Source: an uncultured Spirochaetaceae bacterium
GTDB lineage: Bacteria; Spirochaetota; Spirochaetia; Sphaerochaetales; Sphaerochaetaceae
DNA length: 64,000 bases
Reading direction: 5' to 3'
Assembly (NCBI GenBank): GCA_944388955.1
Contig: CALXKJ010000001.1
Coordinates: 124,001 to 188,000 of the forward strand
Shown here: positions 32,006 through 42,160 of the stretch, one piece after another
How positions within the stretch are numbered: the first letter of the stretch is position 1
Layout of the letters: every line of letters begins with the position of its first letter
Notes under the pieces: generated by a model
What the model was told of the DNA's origin: nothing
Databases searched by the model: none
The model's input: only the letters and a program-made list of their open reading frames with translations
Translations under genes and position numbers: made by a program

Positions 32006-33733
32006 ATGAAAAAGAGAGTATTTATCGTTTCTTTTGTTTTTCTTGTCTGCTTGCAGTTTGGCGCATCTGTAAATTATCAGAAGACATATCTCAGTACAGA
32101 TGAAGTATGGATTCGCGCTAATAGACTCTGTATTATGACAGGACATTTGGGACCAGCACCTGTTTTCCCTTCAACAGGCGCTGAAATTATGAATGCTCTT
32201 GAAAGACTTGAATATAATCAGCTAACAGCTTCCCAAAAGGCTGAATATGATTATCTTGTGAATAAGCTTTCAAATTCCTCCGAGCAAGTTTTCTTCTCGG
32301 CTAAAAACATAAATGTTGATCCTCGGATTTTTATAGGAACTGAATTTTATGGATTCAGTCATCTTAAAGATACGCCTGTTGAAGAATTCTTTATCCCGTA
32401 TAGAGATAGGATTCCTTTCTTTTATGCAGGGCTTTCTGCTTCATTTGGTGATATCGCTTATTTAGAAATGGATTATATGTATAAGGATGCTTGGAGAGGT
32501 TTTGCATTTGATTCTGACGGAAATGTTATACAGGGGGATAATCACTATAGCTTCACGAATTTCAGTTTTTTGATAGCCCCAACTTACGATGGAGAATGGT
32601 CTTTTTTGATGAATTCAAACGATAAGCATAACTTCAGCTTGCTAAATTACCAACCAACAAAAGCTGGTCTTTCATTAGGCAATGATTTCATGAATTTCTA
32701 TATTGGACGCACTCGTCAGTCATTCGGCAATGGTGTTACTGGTAATCTTGTGATTGGTGATAATTTCTCCTTTCAGGAAATTATGAAGATGTCATTTTTC
32801 TCAGATATCTTTTCCTATTATCTTTCTCTTACACACTTCGACAATGTAGAGGAAAACTCAGCTTTCAAATTTGATGGTCTGCATCAGAATAGATTGATTC
32901 ATCGTTTTGATCTGAATCTGTTTAATAAGTTCAGAATAGCAGTGAATATTGGTGCTCATATGCTGACAGATTCACCATTTGATTTCCGTATGATCAATCC
33001 AATGATGATAGTCCATAACTGGTGCAATAACAGTGAATCAATCGTTTGGACTCCTAATAACCGTGATGAAGTAAATAACGTAATGGGTTTTGAGCTTGAG
33101 TATGCATTTTATCCTGGATTCCTGACGACGGCCCAGATACTTATAGATCAATTCAGACTGCCTGTTGAAAAGAGTTCGACGGTTCCATCGGCATTTGGAG
33201 TTCTTGCCAATATGAAGTATATAACGCAGTTAGGAGATGGCTACATTGATTCCTATATTGAAGTTGCATATACATCACCATATCTCTATCTCAATTACAA
33301 AACCTGGAATGATGATGACATGTATATGCTTGATCATATTGTTGGCTATAACTTTGGTGGTGGTAGTCCTGCTGAGATAAGTTATAGCGGTTATCAATAT
33401 GGTCCTAATGCCATAGTAATTGCCGCAGGTAGTGAATTCTCAGTTTATGAAAACTGGTCAGCATCAGCAGATGTCCTTTATATGGCGCATGGTGAGTACG
33501 GTAAAGAAAACTGGCGAGAGATGAATAACCGTGATGGTGAAGATCCGACTACACCATCAGGAATAGTTGAACATACTTTTCTTATAAAGCTTGGAGGTTC
33601 TTATTCAATTCTGGATAACCTTAAGGTCACAGCAGGATTATATACATCTTTCAAATGGAATTATCATAACCAGATAAATGTTTTCCGAACTGACGTACAA
33701 GGTGCAGTAGGTTTATCTTGGATGATTATATGA
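32006..33733 (+). CDS. Wzi-like outer-membrane capsule-assembly protein, copy 1
   Basis: 575 residues from MKKRVFIVSFVFLVCLQFGA, a signal peptide; the longer frame from 31937 has no leader. After a helical N-terminal stretch (STDEVWIRANRLCIMTG) the protein is a long beta-barrel with GRTRQSFGNGVTGNL, VIGDNFSFQEI and LIHRFDLNLFNKF. These blocks recur in the protein at 43765-45534 in the same order, so the two are paralogues. Wzi-type barrels anchor capsular polysaccharide to the outer membrane. The name rests on fold, size and location at the edge of a polysaccharide cluster; identity to true Wzi is remote. Confidence 0.6.
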   Translation: MKKRVFIVSFVFLVCLQFGASVNYQKTYLSTDEVWIRANRLCIMTGHLGPAPVFPSTGAEIMNALERLEYNQLTASQKAEYDYLVNKLSNSSEQVFFSAKNINVDPRIFIGTEFYGFSHLKDTPVEEFFIPYRDRIPFFYAGLSASFGDIAYLEMDYMYKDAWRGFAFDSDGNVIQGDNHYSFTNFSFLIAPTYDGEWSFLMNSNDKHNFSLLNYQPTKAGLSLGNDFMNFYIGRTRQSFGNGVTGNLVIGDNFSFQEIMKMSFFSDIFSYYLSLTHFDNVEENSAFKFDGLHQNRLIHRFDLNLFNKFRIAVNIGAHMLTDSPFDFRMINPMMIVHNWCNNSESIVWTPNNRDEVNNVMGFELEYAFYPGFLTTAQILIDQFRLPVEKSSTVPSAFGVLANMKYITQLGDGYIDSYIEVAYTSPYLYLNYKTWNDDDMYMLDHIVGYNFGGGSPAEISYSGYQYGPNAIVIAAGSEFSVYENWSASADVLYMAHGEYGKENWREMNNRDGEDPTTPSGIVEHTFLIKLGGSYSILDNLKVTAGLYTSFKWNYHNQINVFRTDVQGAVGLSWMII

Positions 33734-33781
33734 GAAAATAGTTCAAAAAACTGATTCAACCATTTGTTGATCTCTAATTCT

Positions 33782-35002
33782 TCAGTATTGCTTGACTCGT
33801 GGTACTGAATATCCCGCATTCTTCCATTCAAGAAGTTCCTGGTAGATTCCTTCGAATTCCTTTGCAACACGCTTTCCGTCAAAGCGCTCGATACTCTTCT
33901 TGGCAGCAGCTGCTTTCTCATCGCGTTCATCAGGATTGTTGAGTACATGATCCATGCATTCTGCAAGTGAGACTTCATTGTTGCCTTCGAAGAACCATCC
34001 TTCTGTTTCGTCAAAAAGAGCATGCATGTTATATACATTTGCCGCAATTACAGGAGCACCTGAGCAAAGAGCCTCAATAACAGTCATCGCCTGATTCTCC
34101 GATAGGGAAGCGGTGACAAACGCGGAAACCTTTGAAAGTATTCTTGAGCCGATGATATCATCATTTGGAATCATGCCAGTTATGTGGATTGAATCTTCAA
34201 GTCCGAGTTCTTCACGTAACTTTATAAGCGCCGCTTCTGCTGGTCCCTGCCCAATGATGATAAGGTGTGCATCCGGATTCTTTTCATGGCAGATTGCAAA
34301 AGCCCTCATTGTGACATCAACAGCTTTTTCATATCCCAGACGTCCGACATACAAAAGGCTCCTCTTTCCAAGCCATGCAGGATTTATTGCAGCTGGAATC
34401 GGCCTTTGTGGAAATGAATCACTGAATCTTGATATATCAATGCCATTGGATACATATCTAACTTCAAGATCTGGCTGTCTGAATCTCAGCTGCTTACATG
34501 TGCTTTCATTCGGAGCTGTTACCATCCATGTAAGACGGAAGAAAGGATTGAAGACAACTGTCCATATTGCATCCTGAGCCGCATATGCAAGTTTCATGCT
34601 CTTTAACGCATACCTTATATAAATAGGGTTATCAATGAGCGTGTGATGCGTGGCAAGCGATGGGATTCCGAGTTTCCTTGCCGCATGATTAAGTGCCATG
34701 CCCATAAGCCATGGAGATGTATTATGCACGACATCAATACGGTATTTCTTCAGATATGGCATAAGATAATTGCCATAAATAGGAAGAAGCTTTATCCCTT
34801 TGTATATCCAGGAAGAAATAGCTTTGACATGAACGATATTGATACCATTCTCGATTCTATTCTCTGTAAAGCCTTTATCCTTAGGGACAAAGAACCATAC
34901 CTTATGACCATTTTCAATAAGGTTTCTTGCGAGATTGATAGTTGTTGTAATTACACCATTTGTCTCTGGATAGAATATGTCAAAACCGAAGGCAATATTC
35001 AT
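33782..35002 (-). CDS. GT4 glycosyltransferase, diacylglycerol glucosyltransferase-like
   Basis: 406 residues in a GT-B fold. N-terminal acceptor domain begins MNIAFGFDIFYPETNGVITT, the arrangement of bacterial alpha-monoglucosyldiacylglycerol synthases and related mannosyltransferases, with VHNTSPWLMG and THHTLIDNP. Donor domain from about 205 has RSLLYVGRLGYEKAVD, the conserved SLSENQAMTVIEALCSG (E-x7-E motif) and SGAPVIA. It uses an activated sugar to glycosylate a lipid or glycan on the cytoplasmic membrane face. Monocistronic, convergent with the Wzi-like gene and divergent from the GT2 gene. Confidence 0.82.
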   Translation of the reverse strand: MNIAFGFDIFYPETNGVITTTINLARNLIENGHKVWFFVPKDKGFTENRIENGINIVHVKAISSWIYKGIKLLPIYGNYLMPYLKKYRIDVVHNTSPWLMGMALNHAARKLGIPSLATHHTLIDNPIYIRYALKSMKLAYAAQDAIWTVVFNPFFRLTWMVTAPNESTCKQLRFRQPDLEVRYVSNGIDISRFSDSFPQRPIPAAINPAWLGKRSLLYVGRLGYEKAVDVTMRAFAICHEKNPDAHLIIIGQGPAEAALIKLREELGLEDSIHITGMIPNDDIIGSRILSKVSAFVTASLSENQAMTVIEALCSGAPVIAANVYNMHALFDETEGWFFEGNNEVSLAECMDHVLNNPDERDEKAAAAKKSIERFDGKRVAKEFEGIYQELLEWKNAGYSVPRVKQY

Positions 35003-35223
35003 TCAACTAATCTCCCGCCTAACTCACTGATGGAATATTAACAGCTGAAATGCATTCAGACAACAATAAAAAAACATCATTGTGTTGGAATTATAATCTT
35101 CATGATGAATGACAATCCAGATAGCTCACGTGCGTGGCAATATAAGATGAAAAGCATAAAGATACTATAGTTGATTGTTAAACCATCCTTTTTACATTAA
35201 GATTTTCTTAGGAATTTAATAAA

Positions 35224-36279
35224 ATGTCTCAAGAAAAGCTCGTTTCAGTTATTATACCATTATATAATTGCGAAGATCGTATCTTACGCTGTGTCAGTAG
35301 TGTTCTCAATCAAACATACAAAAATATTGAAGTTATAGTGATTGATGATGGCTCAACTGATAACTCTCTAGAGGTATTAAGAAATGGTATATCAGATTCG
35401 AGATTACAGATTTATTCTCAACAAAATCATGGTGTATCGTACACGAGAAATCGAGGAATAGATATTGCACTGTCAAATGATACGGATGGATGGATAACTT
35501 TTGTGGATTCTGATGATTATATTGACTCAAACACTTTCTCTGATTCACTGAATTATACTGACAAGAATTCATATGATTTGATTCATTATAGTTTCAAAAG
35601 GGTTGAGGAATCTGGCTCATTAATATACGACTATAGCGATAATGTAGTTAGGACAATAAATCAAAAAGAAGCTTTTTATCTTTTTATGTCAGGTCTGATA
35701 AAACTGAAATCAGTCTCGTGTAATTGGTTGGTTATGATTACCTGTGGATTGTACAGAAAAAAAATTATTCTAGACAACAAAATAAGATTTGATCGAGAAA
35801 TTAAAAATGGTGAAGATGCTTATTTTTCTATTCAATATCTATCACAATGTAATCATATCAAAATGGTCAACAAGGCGTTTTATACATGGTGGACAAAAGC
35901 GAATTCCCTGTCAAGTACCACAAAGAACAGTTTATACAATTTTGTAAATGGTTTAAGAATAATATGTCCTGCATTAATGGTACAAATTCAGAAATTCTCA
36001 GATCAAAATCTGGATAATTTATATGCTTCGTATATTATCTCCAATTTCAATTTTTTCTTGAAACGTGCTTCTATCTGTAATTTGAATTATAAAGATATTG
36101 ATTGTAATTTTAAGAAATTTCTTTTGCAAAGTGATGTTATGAATTTTATATATATGAAACATCTTTTTGAGCCTCATGAAAAAATTGCAAGATTGATGCT
36201 TAAGTCAAAATCTACTTTTATTACTTTTTTTATAATAAAGATGATGAGATTAATAAATGGATATTGGAGAATAAAATAA
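35224..36279 (+). CDS. GT2 glycosyltransferase
   Basis: 351 residues. Standard GT-A start KLVSVIIPLYNCEDRILRCV, QTYKNIEVIVIDDGSTDNS, QNHGVSYTRNRGID and the DXD metal site FVDSDDYID near residue 100. An extended C-terminal helical part may touch the membrane. AGGA lies about 12 nt before the ATG. First gene of a rightward four-gene run of low G+C (GT2, capsular synthesis, LicD, GT4). It adds a sugar to the growing surface glycan; donor and linkage cannot be told. Confidence 0.9.
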   Translation: MSQEKLVSVIIPLYNCEDRILRCVSSVLNQTYKNIEVIVIDDGSTDNSLEVLRNGISDSRLQIYSQQNHGVSYTRNRGIDIALSNDTDGWITFVDSDDYIDSNTFSDSLNYTDKNSYDLIHYSFKRVEESGSLIYDYSDNVVRTINQKEAFYLFMSGLIKLKSVSCNWLVMITCGLYRKKIILDNKIRFDREIKNGEDAYFSIQYLSQCNHIKMVNKAFYTWWTKANSLSSTTKNSLYNFVNGLRIICPALMVQIQKFSDQNLDNLYASYIISNFNFFLKRASICNLNYKDIDCNFKKFLLQSDVMNFIYMKHLFEPHEKIARLMLKSKSTFITFFIIKMMRLINGYWRIK

Positions 36280-36283
36280 TCGA

Positions 36284-37231
36284 ATGGGTGCTTCTTGGCA
36301 TATAAGAAATTGGTTCAGAGTAGGGCATAATATTTCTTGGAAGCTTAATTTCCATACTTTATTTGGTTTTCTTTATTTATATTGGCCGAATAAATTTTTT
36401 TATGAAGAATCATTGAAAAAGCATGATATTGTGCTCTCTTATCTAAATAAAGAACTCGATTCCATAATAAAAAAATATGAATTTAAACCAGAGATTGATG
36501 GTAACAATTTAAATCCATCTAGGAACATATGGTTATTATGGTGGCAAGGAGAAGGAAATATGCCACCGTTGATTAAAGCATGTGTCGAAAGCACTAGAAG
36601 AAATGCTAATGGGGCTAATGTGCATTTGATAACAAAAGAAAATTGTTCATCATATATTGATATTCCCGCGTATGTTTTGGAAAAGCATGAAAAAGGTTAT
36701 ATATCATTTGCAAATCTCTCTGATTTGATAAGATATATGCTACTAGAAAAATATGGTGGGCTATGGCTCGATTCGACAATTTATACAGGCTATTCAATAC
36801 CAGAAGATATTTTCAATTACAATTATTATATATGGCATACAGAGAAAGCTAAAACCGGTTATGTCCAACATGATGATTACCATGCATTTATCGTCGGAAG
36901 CAAACCTCACTCAAAACTAACTTCTTTTATAAAGGATTCCTTTATTGAATATTGGAAAGACCATGATGTGATAGTGGATTACCTAATGATGGATTATTTA
37001 ATTTATATCGGCAAGCAATTTTTCCCAGATGTCAGAGAGGAGATAGATTCATTGCCTATGATGAGCAAACGGATTTATGAGTTAAAAGAAATGCTTGACC
37101 AACCATATAATGAAACTGAATTTAAAGAGTTGACTACCGAATGTCTGTTTTCAAAATTAGATTGGCATAGAAAGTATAAAGAAAAATCCAAAGGGTGTGA
37201 TACACTCTATAGTGTATTAACAAAGGAATAA
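36284..37231 (+). CDS. capsular polysaccharide synthesis protein (GT32-like)
   Basis: 315 residues. The core NIWLLWWQGEGNMPPLIKAC, VHLITKENCSSYIDIPAYVL, SFANLSDLIRYMLLEKYGG and the DXD-like GGLWLDSTIY match the Caps_synth/GT32 family (nucleotide-sugar transferases with a single catalytic domain). Starts 4 bp after the GT2 stop and ends 3 bp before licD, so tightly cotranscribed. Weak ribosome site, probably reinitiation. Confidence 0.82.
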   Translation: MGASWHIRNWFRVGHNISWKLNFHTLFGFLYLYWPNKFFYEESLKKHDIVLSYLNKELDSIIKKYEFKPEIDGNNLNPSRNIWLLWWQGEGNMPPLIKACVESTRRNANGANVHLITKENCSSYIDIPAYVLEKHEKGYISFANLSDLIRYMLLEKYGGLWLDSTIYTGYSIPEDIFNYNYYIWHTEKAKTGYVQHDDYHAFIVGSKPHSKLTSFIKDSFIEYWKDHDVIVDYLMMDYLIYIGKQFFPDVREEIDSLPMMSKRIYELKEMLDQPYNETEFKELTTECLFSKLDWHRKYKEKSKGCDTLYSVLTKE

Positions 37232-37234
37232 TTC

Positions 37235-38128
37235 ATGGATATCTTGAAAGATTTTATAGATGCAAATCCCGAGAAATTTCATCAATTCACAGACGAAGAA
37301 ATGAAGAAAATGCATCAGATATTACTTGGAATGATTGATGATATTCTTGAGTTTTGTCGCATTAAGAATTTAACATTGTATGCTTCTGGTGGAACCGCAT
37401 TAGGTGTAATTAGGCACAAAGGGTTTATCCCTTGGGATGAAGATGTTGATTTCAGTATGCCAAGGAAAGACTGTAATATTCTACTTTCTGATTTTGTGGA
37501 TTTCTACAAAGGTAAGTATTTCATAGAGGCGCCGAATTCTCGTCTTGTTGGAAATCATGTATTTATCAAGATAAAAATGACAAATACAGTGATGACTGAT
37601 CTGCTAACAAAGAAAGGCTGCTCTGGGTTTTGTGTTGATATTTTCCCGATTGATTATGCTTCAAATTATAAATTGGTGAGGCATATTCAGAATTTACGTT
37701 TCATGACAATAAGAAATCTTTTATATGTTATCAGTTATTCAAGGCAATATGACTTATTTATGCATACGGGGTTCAGGAACTGTAAATTCAGTACAAAGTT
37801 CGTTGCTTATGCAGGATATGTTATTGGAAAAATACTTGGAATTATTCCATTGGAAAGCTGGATTAATCATTTCGATAAGATTGTACAGCGAAAGATTCCT
37901 TCTAATTATTGGGTTATAGCCTCTGGTATTCATTCATATAATGTAGAGACTTTTGAAGCGGCTGTTTATATCCCTGCCAAGATAGGAGAGTTTGAAGGCA
38001 GAACTATAATGTTACCGGGAAAAGTTGAGGAAATATTGAAACGGTTCTATGGTGATTATATGACTCCACCTCCTCCTGATAAGCGAGCAAAGCATTATTT
38101 TATGAATATAACGTTCAATGAGAAATAA
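37235..38128 (+). CDS. LicD-family phosphotransferase, copy 1
   Basis: 297 residues. LicD signature LTLYASGGTALGVIRHKGFIP and the metal-binding WDEDVDFSMPR, then VDIFPIDYA. C-terminal YGDYMTPPPPDKRAKHY is the usual closing block. LicD proteins transfer phosphocholine or another phospho-substituent from a CDP donor to sugars of surface glycans. A CTP-using cytidylyltransferase sits 3-4 kb away in the same cluster and could make the donor. Confidence 0.9.
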   Translation: MDILKDFIDANPEKFHQFTDEEMKKMHQILLGMIDDILEFCRIKNLTLYASGGTALGVIRHKGFIPWDEDVDFSMPRKDCNILLSDFVDFYKGKYFIEAPNSRLVGNHVFIKIKMTNTVMTDLLTKKGCSGFCVDIFPIDYASNYKLVRHIQNLRFMTIRNLLYVISYSRQYDLFMHTGFRNCKFSTKFVAYAGYVIGKILGIIPLESWINHFDKIVQRKIPSNYWVIASGIHSYNVETFEAAVYIPAKIGEFEGRTIMLPGKVEEILKRFYGDYMTPPPPDKRAKHYFMNITFNEK

Positions 38129-38184
38129 CAAGATAGTTCATGCTGTTCTTGCAATTTATAATTGATAGAAAAATAATAGTTGCT

Positions 38185-39297
38185 ATGAATCGTAGACACA
38201 TTTTGCATGTTAAAAATACTTTGTCATATGCGGGAGATGCAATTGTTGAATATAATTTTGCATGTTTATTGAAGGATAAATTCGTTTTTGATTGGTTCCT
38301 GATTTCTGATGAAGTTGGCGTTTTTGAGAATCGTTTCAAGGATCTTGGAAGTATTATTGTACACAGCTCTCAATTAAGTAATATTTATAATACAAGAACA
38401 CACCTATCAACATTTTATGAATACTTAAAACACAATCATTATGATACAGTATATATTGATACTTGCTTTTCAGGACGTTCAATATGGCTTTTATTAGCAA
38501 AATTGGCTGGTGTTCCACGCAGAATACTCCATTCTCATAATTCATTTACTGAAGGTGGAATTAACCCAATAATTCACTGGATTTTTAAACAAATAATGTA
38601 CATTTCTGTTACTGATTATGTTGCATGCAGCCCAGAAGCTGCAAAATGGTTATTTCCGAAAACGAAATTAAAGCAAACTATCATTATCAAAAATGGAATT
38701 GATATTTCCTTATTTAAATTTAATGAGTCTCACAGAGAGCGAGTTCGGCATTTTTGGAATATTCCTGATAGCGCAATTGTCTTGGGTCATGTTGGTCGCT
38801 TCTGTGAAATGAAAAACCATAAAAAAATAATATCAATTTTCAATGAATTTCATTCAATGTATCCTGAGTCATATTTGCTTCTTATAGGAGATGGTCCATT
38901 AAAGAGCGAGATTGAAGATTCGGTTTCTTCTTTGAATCTAAGTCCCTTTGTGAAATTTATAGGCAATATAAATGATGTTTTTGCCTATTATTCGGCAATG
39001 GATTTTTTTATTTTTCCAAGCCTCTTTGAAGGATTGGGTATTGCAGCAATCGAAGCAGAATGTTCAGGTTTGTTTGTCTTTATTTCTGATTGCGTCCCTA
39101 AATCAGCTATTTTAACAGATTGGACTAAACAAATTGAATTAAGGAAGAGTGACAGAGAATGGGCAGAGGTTGTTTTTTCGAATATCGATAATAAACATGA
39201 TAGGTTTGAAGCCGTGAAACAAATTAAAGCCGGTGGTTATGATATTAAGGACGCGGTTCTAGAATTGCAAAATTTATTATTATACAATTCGCATTGA
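38185..39297 (+). CDS. GT4 glycosyltransferase
   Basis: 370 residues from MNRRHILHVKNTLSYAGD; an ATG at 38140 is in frame but lacks family similarity. GT-B fold with RILHSHNSF, CSPEAAKWLFPK, IIKNGIDISLFK at the domain hinge, LGHVGRFCEMKNH, LLLIGDGPLKSEIE and FPSLFEGLGIAAIEAECSG with the donor-binding Glu pair. Last gene of the rightward run. After it comes a 228-bp convergent gap in which I see no gene and only weak secondary structure. Confidence 0.88.
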   Translation: MNRRHILHVKNTLSYAGDAIVEYNFACLLKDKFVFDWFLISDEVGVFENRFKDLGSIIVHSSQLSNIYNTRTHLSTFYEYLKHNHYDTVYIDTCFSGRSIWLLLAKLAGVPRRILHSHNSFTEGGINPIIHWIFKQIMYISVTDYVACSPEAAKWLFPKTKLKQTIIIKNGIDISLFKFNESHRERVRHFWNIPDSAIVLGHVGRFCEMKNHKKIISIFNEFHSMYPESYLLLIGDGPLKSEIEDSVSSLNLSPFVKFIGNINDVFAYYSAMDFFIFPSLFEGLGIAAIEAECSGLFVFISDCVPKSAILTDWTKQIELRKSDREWAEVVFSNIDNKHDRFEAVKQIKAGGYDIKDAVLELQNLLLYNSH

Positions 39298-39525
39298 TGA
39301 CAACAGAATGCAACCGATAGATTTTTAATCAATTGATCAACTGAGAGGAAAGGCACTGCCAGTGGTATTCGTTGTCAGCGTCTTTGTATGCATCTAGATT
39401 TTTGATAGCTGGTAAAGGATGACAGTTTGTGTCTCAGCTGCAGATTATTACCCTCCTTCCTGTTAACTAAGAGGGAATGTCCACAAAACGAATTAAACTC
39501 CCCGGTCCTTTGGATTTCTATTAAG

Positions 39526-40344
39526 TCAAATCCATTTGCAATCTGTATTGTGTATCATTCGTTTTTCAATTGGAGGTAATTGCATGTAATTACCATAAGC
39601 TCGTTTTAAATATTTATCCCAGTTTTGGGGACAGTAGAAATATGCATCTTCAAATGGTAATAAAACAGGAGAAACAAAATCTTCTGATTTTAAGAAAATA
39701 ATGTTTTCATTTTTGTCTTCTACATCACCAACGAAAGTGGCTGAATCAAAAGATGTTTTTCTAAGAATCTTATCAATTTTGTAATTTCTTGCTTGTTGAT
39801 TGGGAAAAATGCGGCATATAAGATTACCAATCCGGTTTGCTAAGTTCTTTTTACCTCTGATTGAATATATGTCTGCAATCTGTATCTTTTTATTAATAAA
39901 TAGGCGCATTCGCCGGAAAACACCGGGAATAGTCTTGGGAGGAACTCCATCGATTGGAAATATATCTACCCATACCCCCATCCTTTTGGGTTGATCTCTT
40001 ATATATTCAGGTTTTACTATCGTCCGATCATCACATATACGTGTAATTTGATAATGGAATAGCTCGTCAACTTGGTAATTGAGGTGATAATAATGAGGAG
40101 CGATTTTGTTACCACTATTAAGTAATGCAAGTAATCTATCATAATCTGGGCGAGGAATACCAATATCCATATCATTATCCCAGGGAATAAAACCTTTATG
40201 TCGTATTGCACCAAGAAGCGTTCCATAAAGTAAGATATATCGAATATTGTGATATACCAAAAAATCATGCAGTTTTTTCATTATATCGAGCATTACTAAT
40301 TGTTGCTCTCTTATGGTTAATCGTTCTCCACTTCTAATCTGCAT
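39526..40344 (-). CDS. LicD-family phosphotransferase, copy 2
   Basis: 272 residues. RYILLYGTLLGAIRHKGFIP and WDNDMDIGIPRPDYDRLL give the LicD metal site, GVWVDIFPIDG and YGNYMQLPPIEKR the conserved end. Diverged from copy 1 in the same cluster (shared motifs, little else), so the two probably modify different sugars or carry different head groups. Downstream of the epimerase and IspD/TarI-like genes on the same strand. Confidence 0.9.
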   Translation of the reverse strand: MQIRSGERLTIREQQLVMLDIMKKLHDFLVYHNIRYILLYGTLLGAIRHKGFIPWDNDMDIGIPRPDYDRLLALLNSGNKIAPHYYHLNYQVDELFHYQITRICDDRTIVKPEYIRDQPKRMGVWVDIFPIDGVPPKTIPGVFRRMRLFINKKIQIADIYSIRGKKNLANRIGNLICRIFPNQQARNYKIDKILRKTSFDSATFVGDVEDKNENIIFLKSEDFVSPVLLPFEDAYFYCPQNWDKYLKRAYGNYMQLPPIEKRMIHNTDCKWI

Positions 40345-40371
40345 AAGAGATCTTCTCCAAATAAAAATTCA

Positions 40372-41430
40372 TTAAAACAGCCCATTAATGATTCGCAATG
40401 TTTCTGAAATGCTTTCATCAAGATGAAATACAGCTTCCCATTTTATATCCATCTTTAGCTTTCCCGCGGTCATAATTGCTTTTGTCGCAGTTGAATAACC
40501 AGCTTTTTCTATTTCACTAGGAATGTCATAAATGACTTTGACATTGCATTCTCTTGCTATCATTTCTGCTAAATTTTTTAATGTTATTTCGTTTTTTTCT
40601 GATGCAATATTATATGCTTCCCCGTTTTTGCCGTGCATCAGACAAGCGAGAATACCAGATACAGCATCTGGTGTATATGTATATGTATATAGTTGATTGC
40701 CTTTGCTTTTCAAAACTATGTTTTCACCTGCCAAGCCCTTTTTAATGAATTGGGCTATGGCTTTAGAATCACTCATTTGCATGGTGGGACCGAATGATCT
40801 GGCTAGCCTAGGGATAACCACTTCAATTCCATATTGTTTTTTATATGCTTGGCATAATGCTTCACAGAGTCTTTTGCTTTCAGGGTATCCAGCTCTTAGG
40901 GTGTTGGAATTGATGTATCCACAGTAAGTTTCATCAAATCGATCCACATCCCCCCTATTTTCACCATATACTTCTACAGATGATGTATAGACAAATCGTT
41001 TCATGTTGTGAGCTATACCATAATCTAAGAGATTGATTGTACCTAGAACATTGGATGTTATAGTTCCTATTGGCTCCGTAGAATAGGCTAGTGGATGAGT
41101 GGTGCTAGCTGCATGGATTATGTAATCAGTTTTTTCTTCGATTGAAAGTGGTTTTGTGATATCACATTCATAGAACTTAAAGAATGGTGACGCAAAATAT
41201 TCCGAGAATCTGGTAAATCCTTTTTCTTTATTTCTTCCAAGAGCTATGAGCTTGATATTTCTATCTTCTGAAGTATTGGCATGCATTAATAAATCTATCA
41301 GGAATGTACCAATCATGCCTGTTGCTCCAGATATCATAATTGTTTTATCTCGCAAGTCCGACAGATTCAGCTTATTCTCAATTATCTTGATATCTTCCAA
41401 ATAAAGTTCATTATTTAACCGTGATTGCAT
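40372..41430 (-). CDS. NAD-dependent sugar epimerase/dehydratase (extended SDR)
   Basis: 352 residues. Rossmann start TIMISGATGMIGTFLIDLL, HAASTTHPLAY, active-site YPESKRLCEAL (Tyr-x3-Lys) with SSVEVYGE, and IPRLARSFGPTM. Extended short-chain dehydrogenase acting on nucleotide sugars. Paired (2-bp gap) with an IspD/TarI-like cytidylyltransferase gene, a combination seen where CDP-linked polyols or sugars are made for teichoic-acid-like polymers. The exact substrate is not determinable. Confidence 0.85.
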   Translation of the reverse strand: MQSRLNNELYLEDIKIIENKLNLSDLRDKTIMISGATGMIGTFLIDLLMHANTSEDRNIKLIALGRNKEKGFTRFSEYFASPFFKFYECDITKPLSIEEKTDYIIHAASTTHPLAYSTEPIGTITSNVLGTINLLDYGIAHNMKRFVYTSSVEVYGENRGDVDRFDETYCGYINSNTLRAGYPESKRLCEALCQAYKKQYGIEVVIPRLARSFGPTMQMSDSKAIAQFIKKGLAGENIVLKSKGNQLYTYTYTPDAVSGILACLMHGKNGEAYNIASEKNEITLKNLAEMIARECNVKVIYDIPSEIEKAGYSTATKAIMTAGKLKMDIKWEAVFHLDESISETLRIINGLF

Positions 41431-41432
41431 GT

Positions 41433-42140
41433 TTATTTTTCCTTTTTTGAATATATGTAGCTTCGGAATATTTCAAGATCATCTTTTGTGGTTAGTTTTA
41501 TATTCTTATCTGAGCCTGCAGCAAAATAAAGTCTTACACCAAGGTCAACCATCATTGTATTTGTATATGATGAGCCGTAGATTCCAATTTTATTCTCAAA
41601 AGCTTCATTATATTTTTCATAAAGCAAACCATACTTGTAAGCTTGCGGGGTTGAAACTCTCCTTAATGTTTCTCGTGGGATATATTTCGTTGTTGAGTAT
41701 TCATCATCAACAATGAAAATCTGCTCATTGTAGGGGAGGGAAGTAACAGCATTTCCATATTTCTGACATTTTATAATTACATCAGAAAGCACACTTTCAT
41801 CTACTAGAGGACGTATTCCGTCATGAATGATTGCTATGTCGTTGTCAGTGCATGTTTCACGCAGACTATACACACCATTCCTTATGGATTCCTGACCAGT
41901 CGTTCCGCCTGTTACTATTTCCCTGAGCTTTGATATTCCAAACTGTTTAGCATATCGTTCTGCCGTTTCCTGCCACCCATCAAGGCAGACAAGTTGTATG
42001 CCATCAATCATCGGATGATTCTGAAAACACTCCATTGTATAAATCAGGATAGGTTTGCTATCAATAGTTATGAATTGCTTTGGAATATCCATTCCCATTC
42101 TAGTTCCAGTACCACCAGCGATAATGATAGCGATATTCAT
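41433..42140 (-). CDS. IspD/TarI-like cytidylyltransferase
   Basis: 235 residues. NTP-binding loop IIAGGTGTRMGMDIPKQF, then IHDGIRPLVDESVLSDVI, RVSTPQAYKYGLL and KLTTKDDLEIFRSY. IspD (isoprenoid) and TarI/Bcs1 (ribitol-5-phosphate) are close relatives. Location in a glycan cluster beside an SDR and two LicD genes favours CDP-polyol or CDP-alcohol synthesis over isoprenoid synthesis. Reaction: CTP plus a polyol phosphate gives CDP-polyol and pyrophosphate. Confidence 0.82.
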   Translation of the reverse strand: MNIAIIIAGGTGTRMGMDIPKQFITIDSKPILIYTMECFQNHPMIDGIQLVCLDGWQETAERYAKQFGISKLREIVTGGTTGQESIRNGVYSLRETCTDNDIAIIHDGIRPLVDESVLSDVIIKCQKYGNAVTSLPYNEQIFIVDDEYSTTKYIPRETLRRVSTPQAYKYGLLYEKYNEAFENKIGIYGSSYTNTMMVDLGVRLYFAAGSDKNIKLTTKDDLEIFRSYIYSKKEK

Positions 42141-42160
42141 TTTCGGCTCCTACTAATTAA

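Noticed and set aside
39298-39525. Possible small gene or terminator in the convergent gap
   Set aside because: No open frame with a start, no clear hairpin with a T tract and no recognisable repeat.
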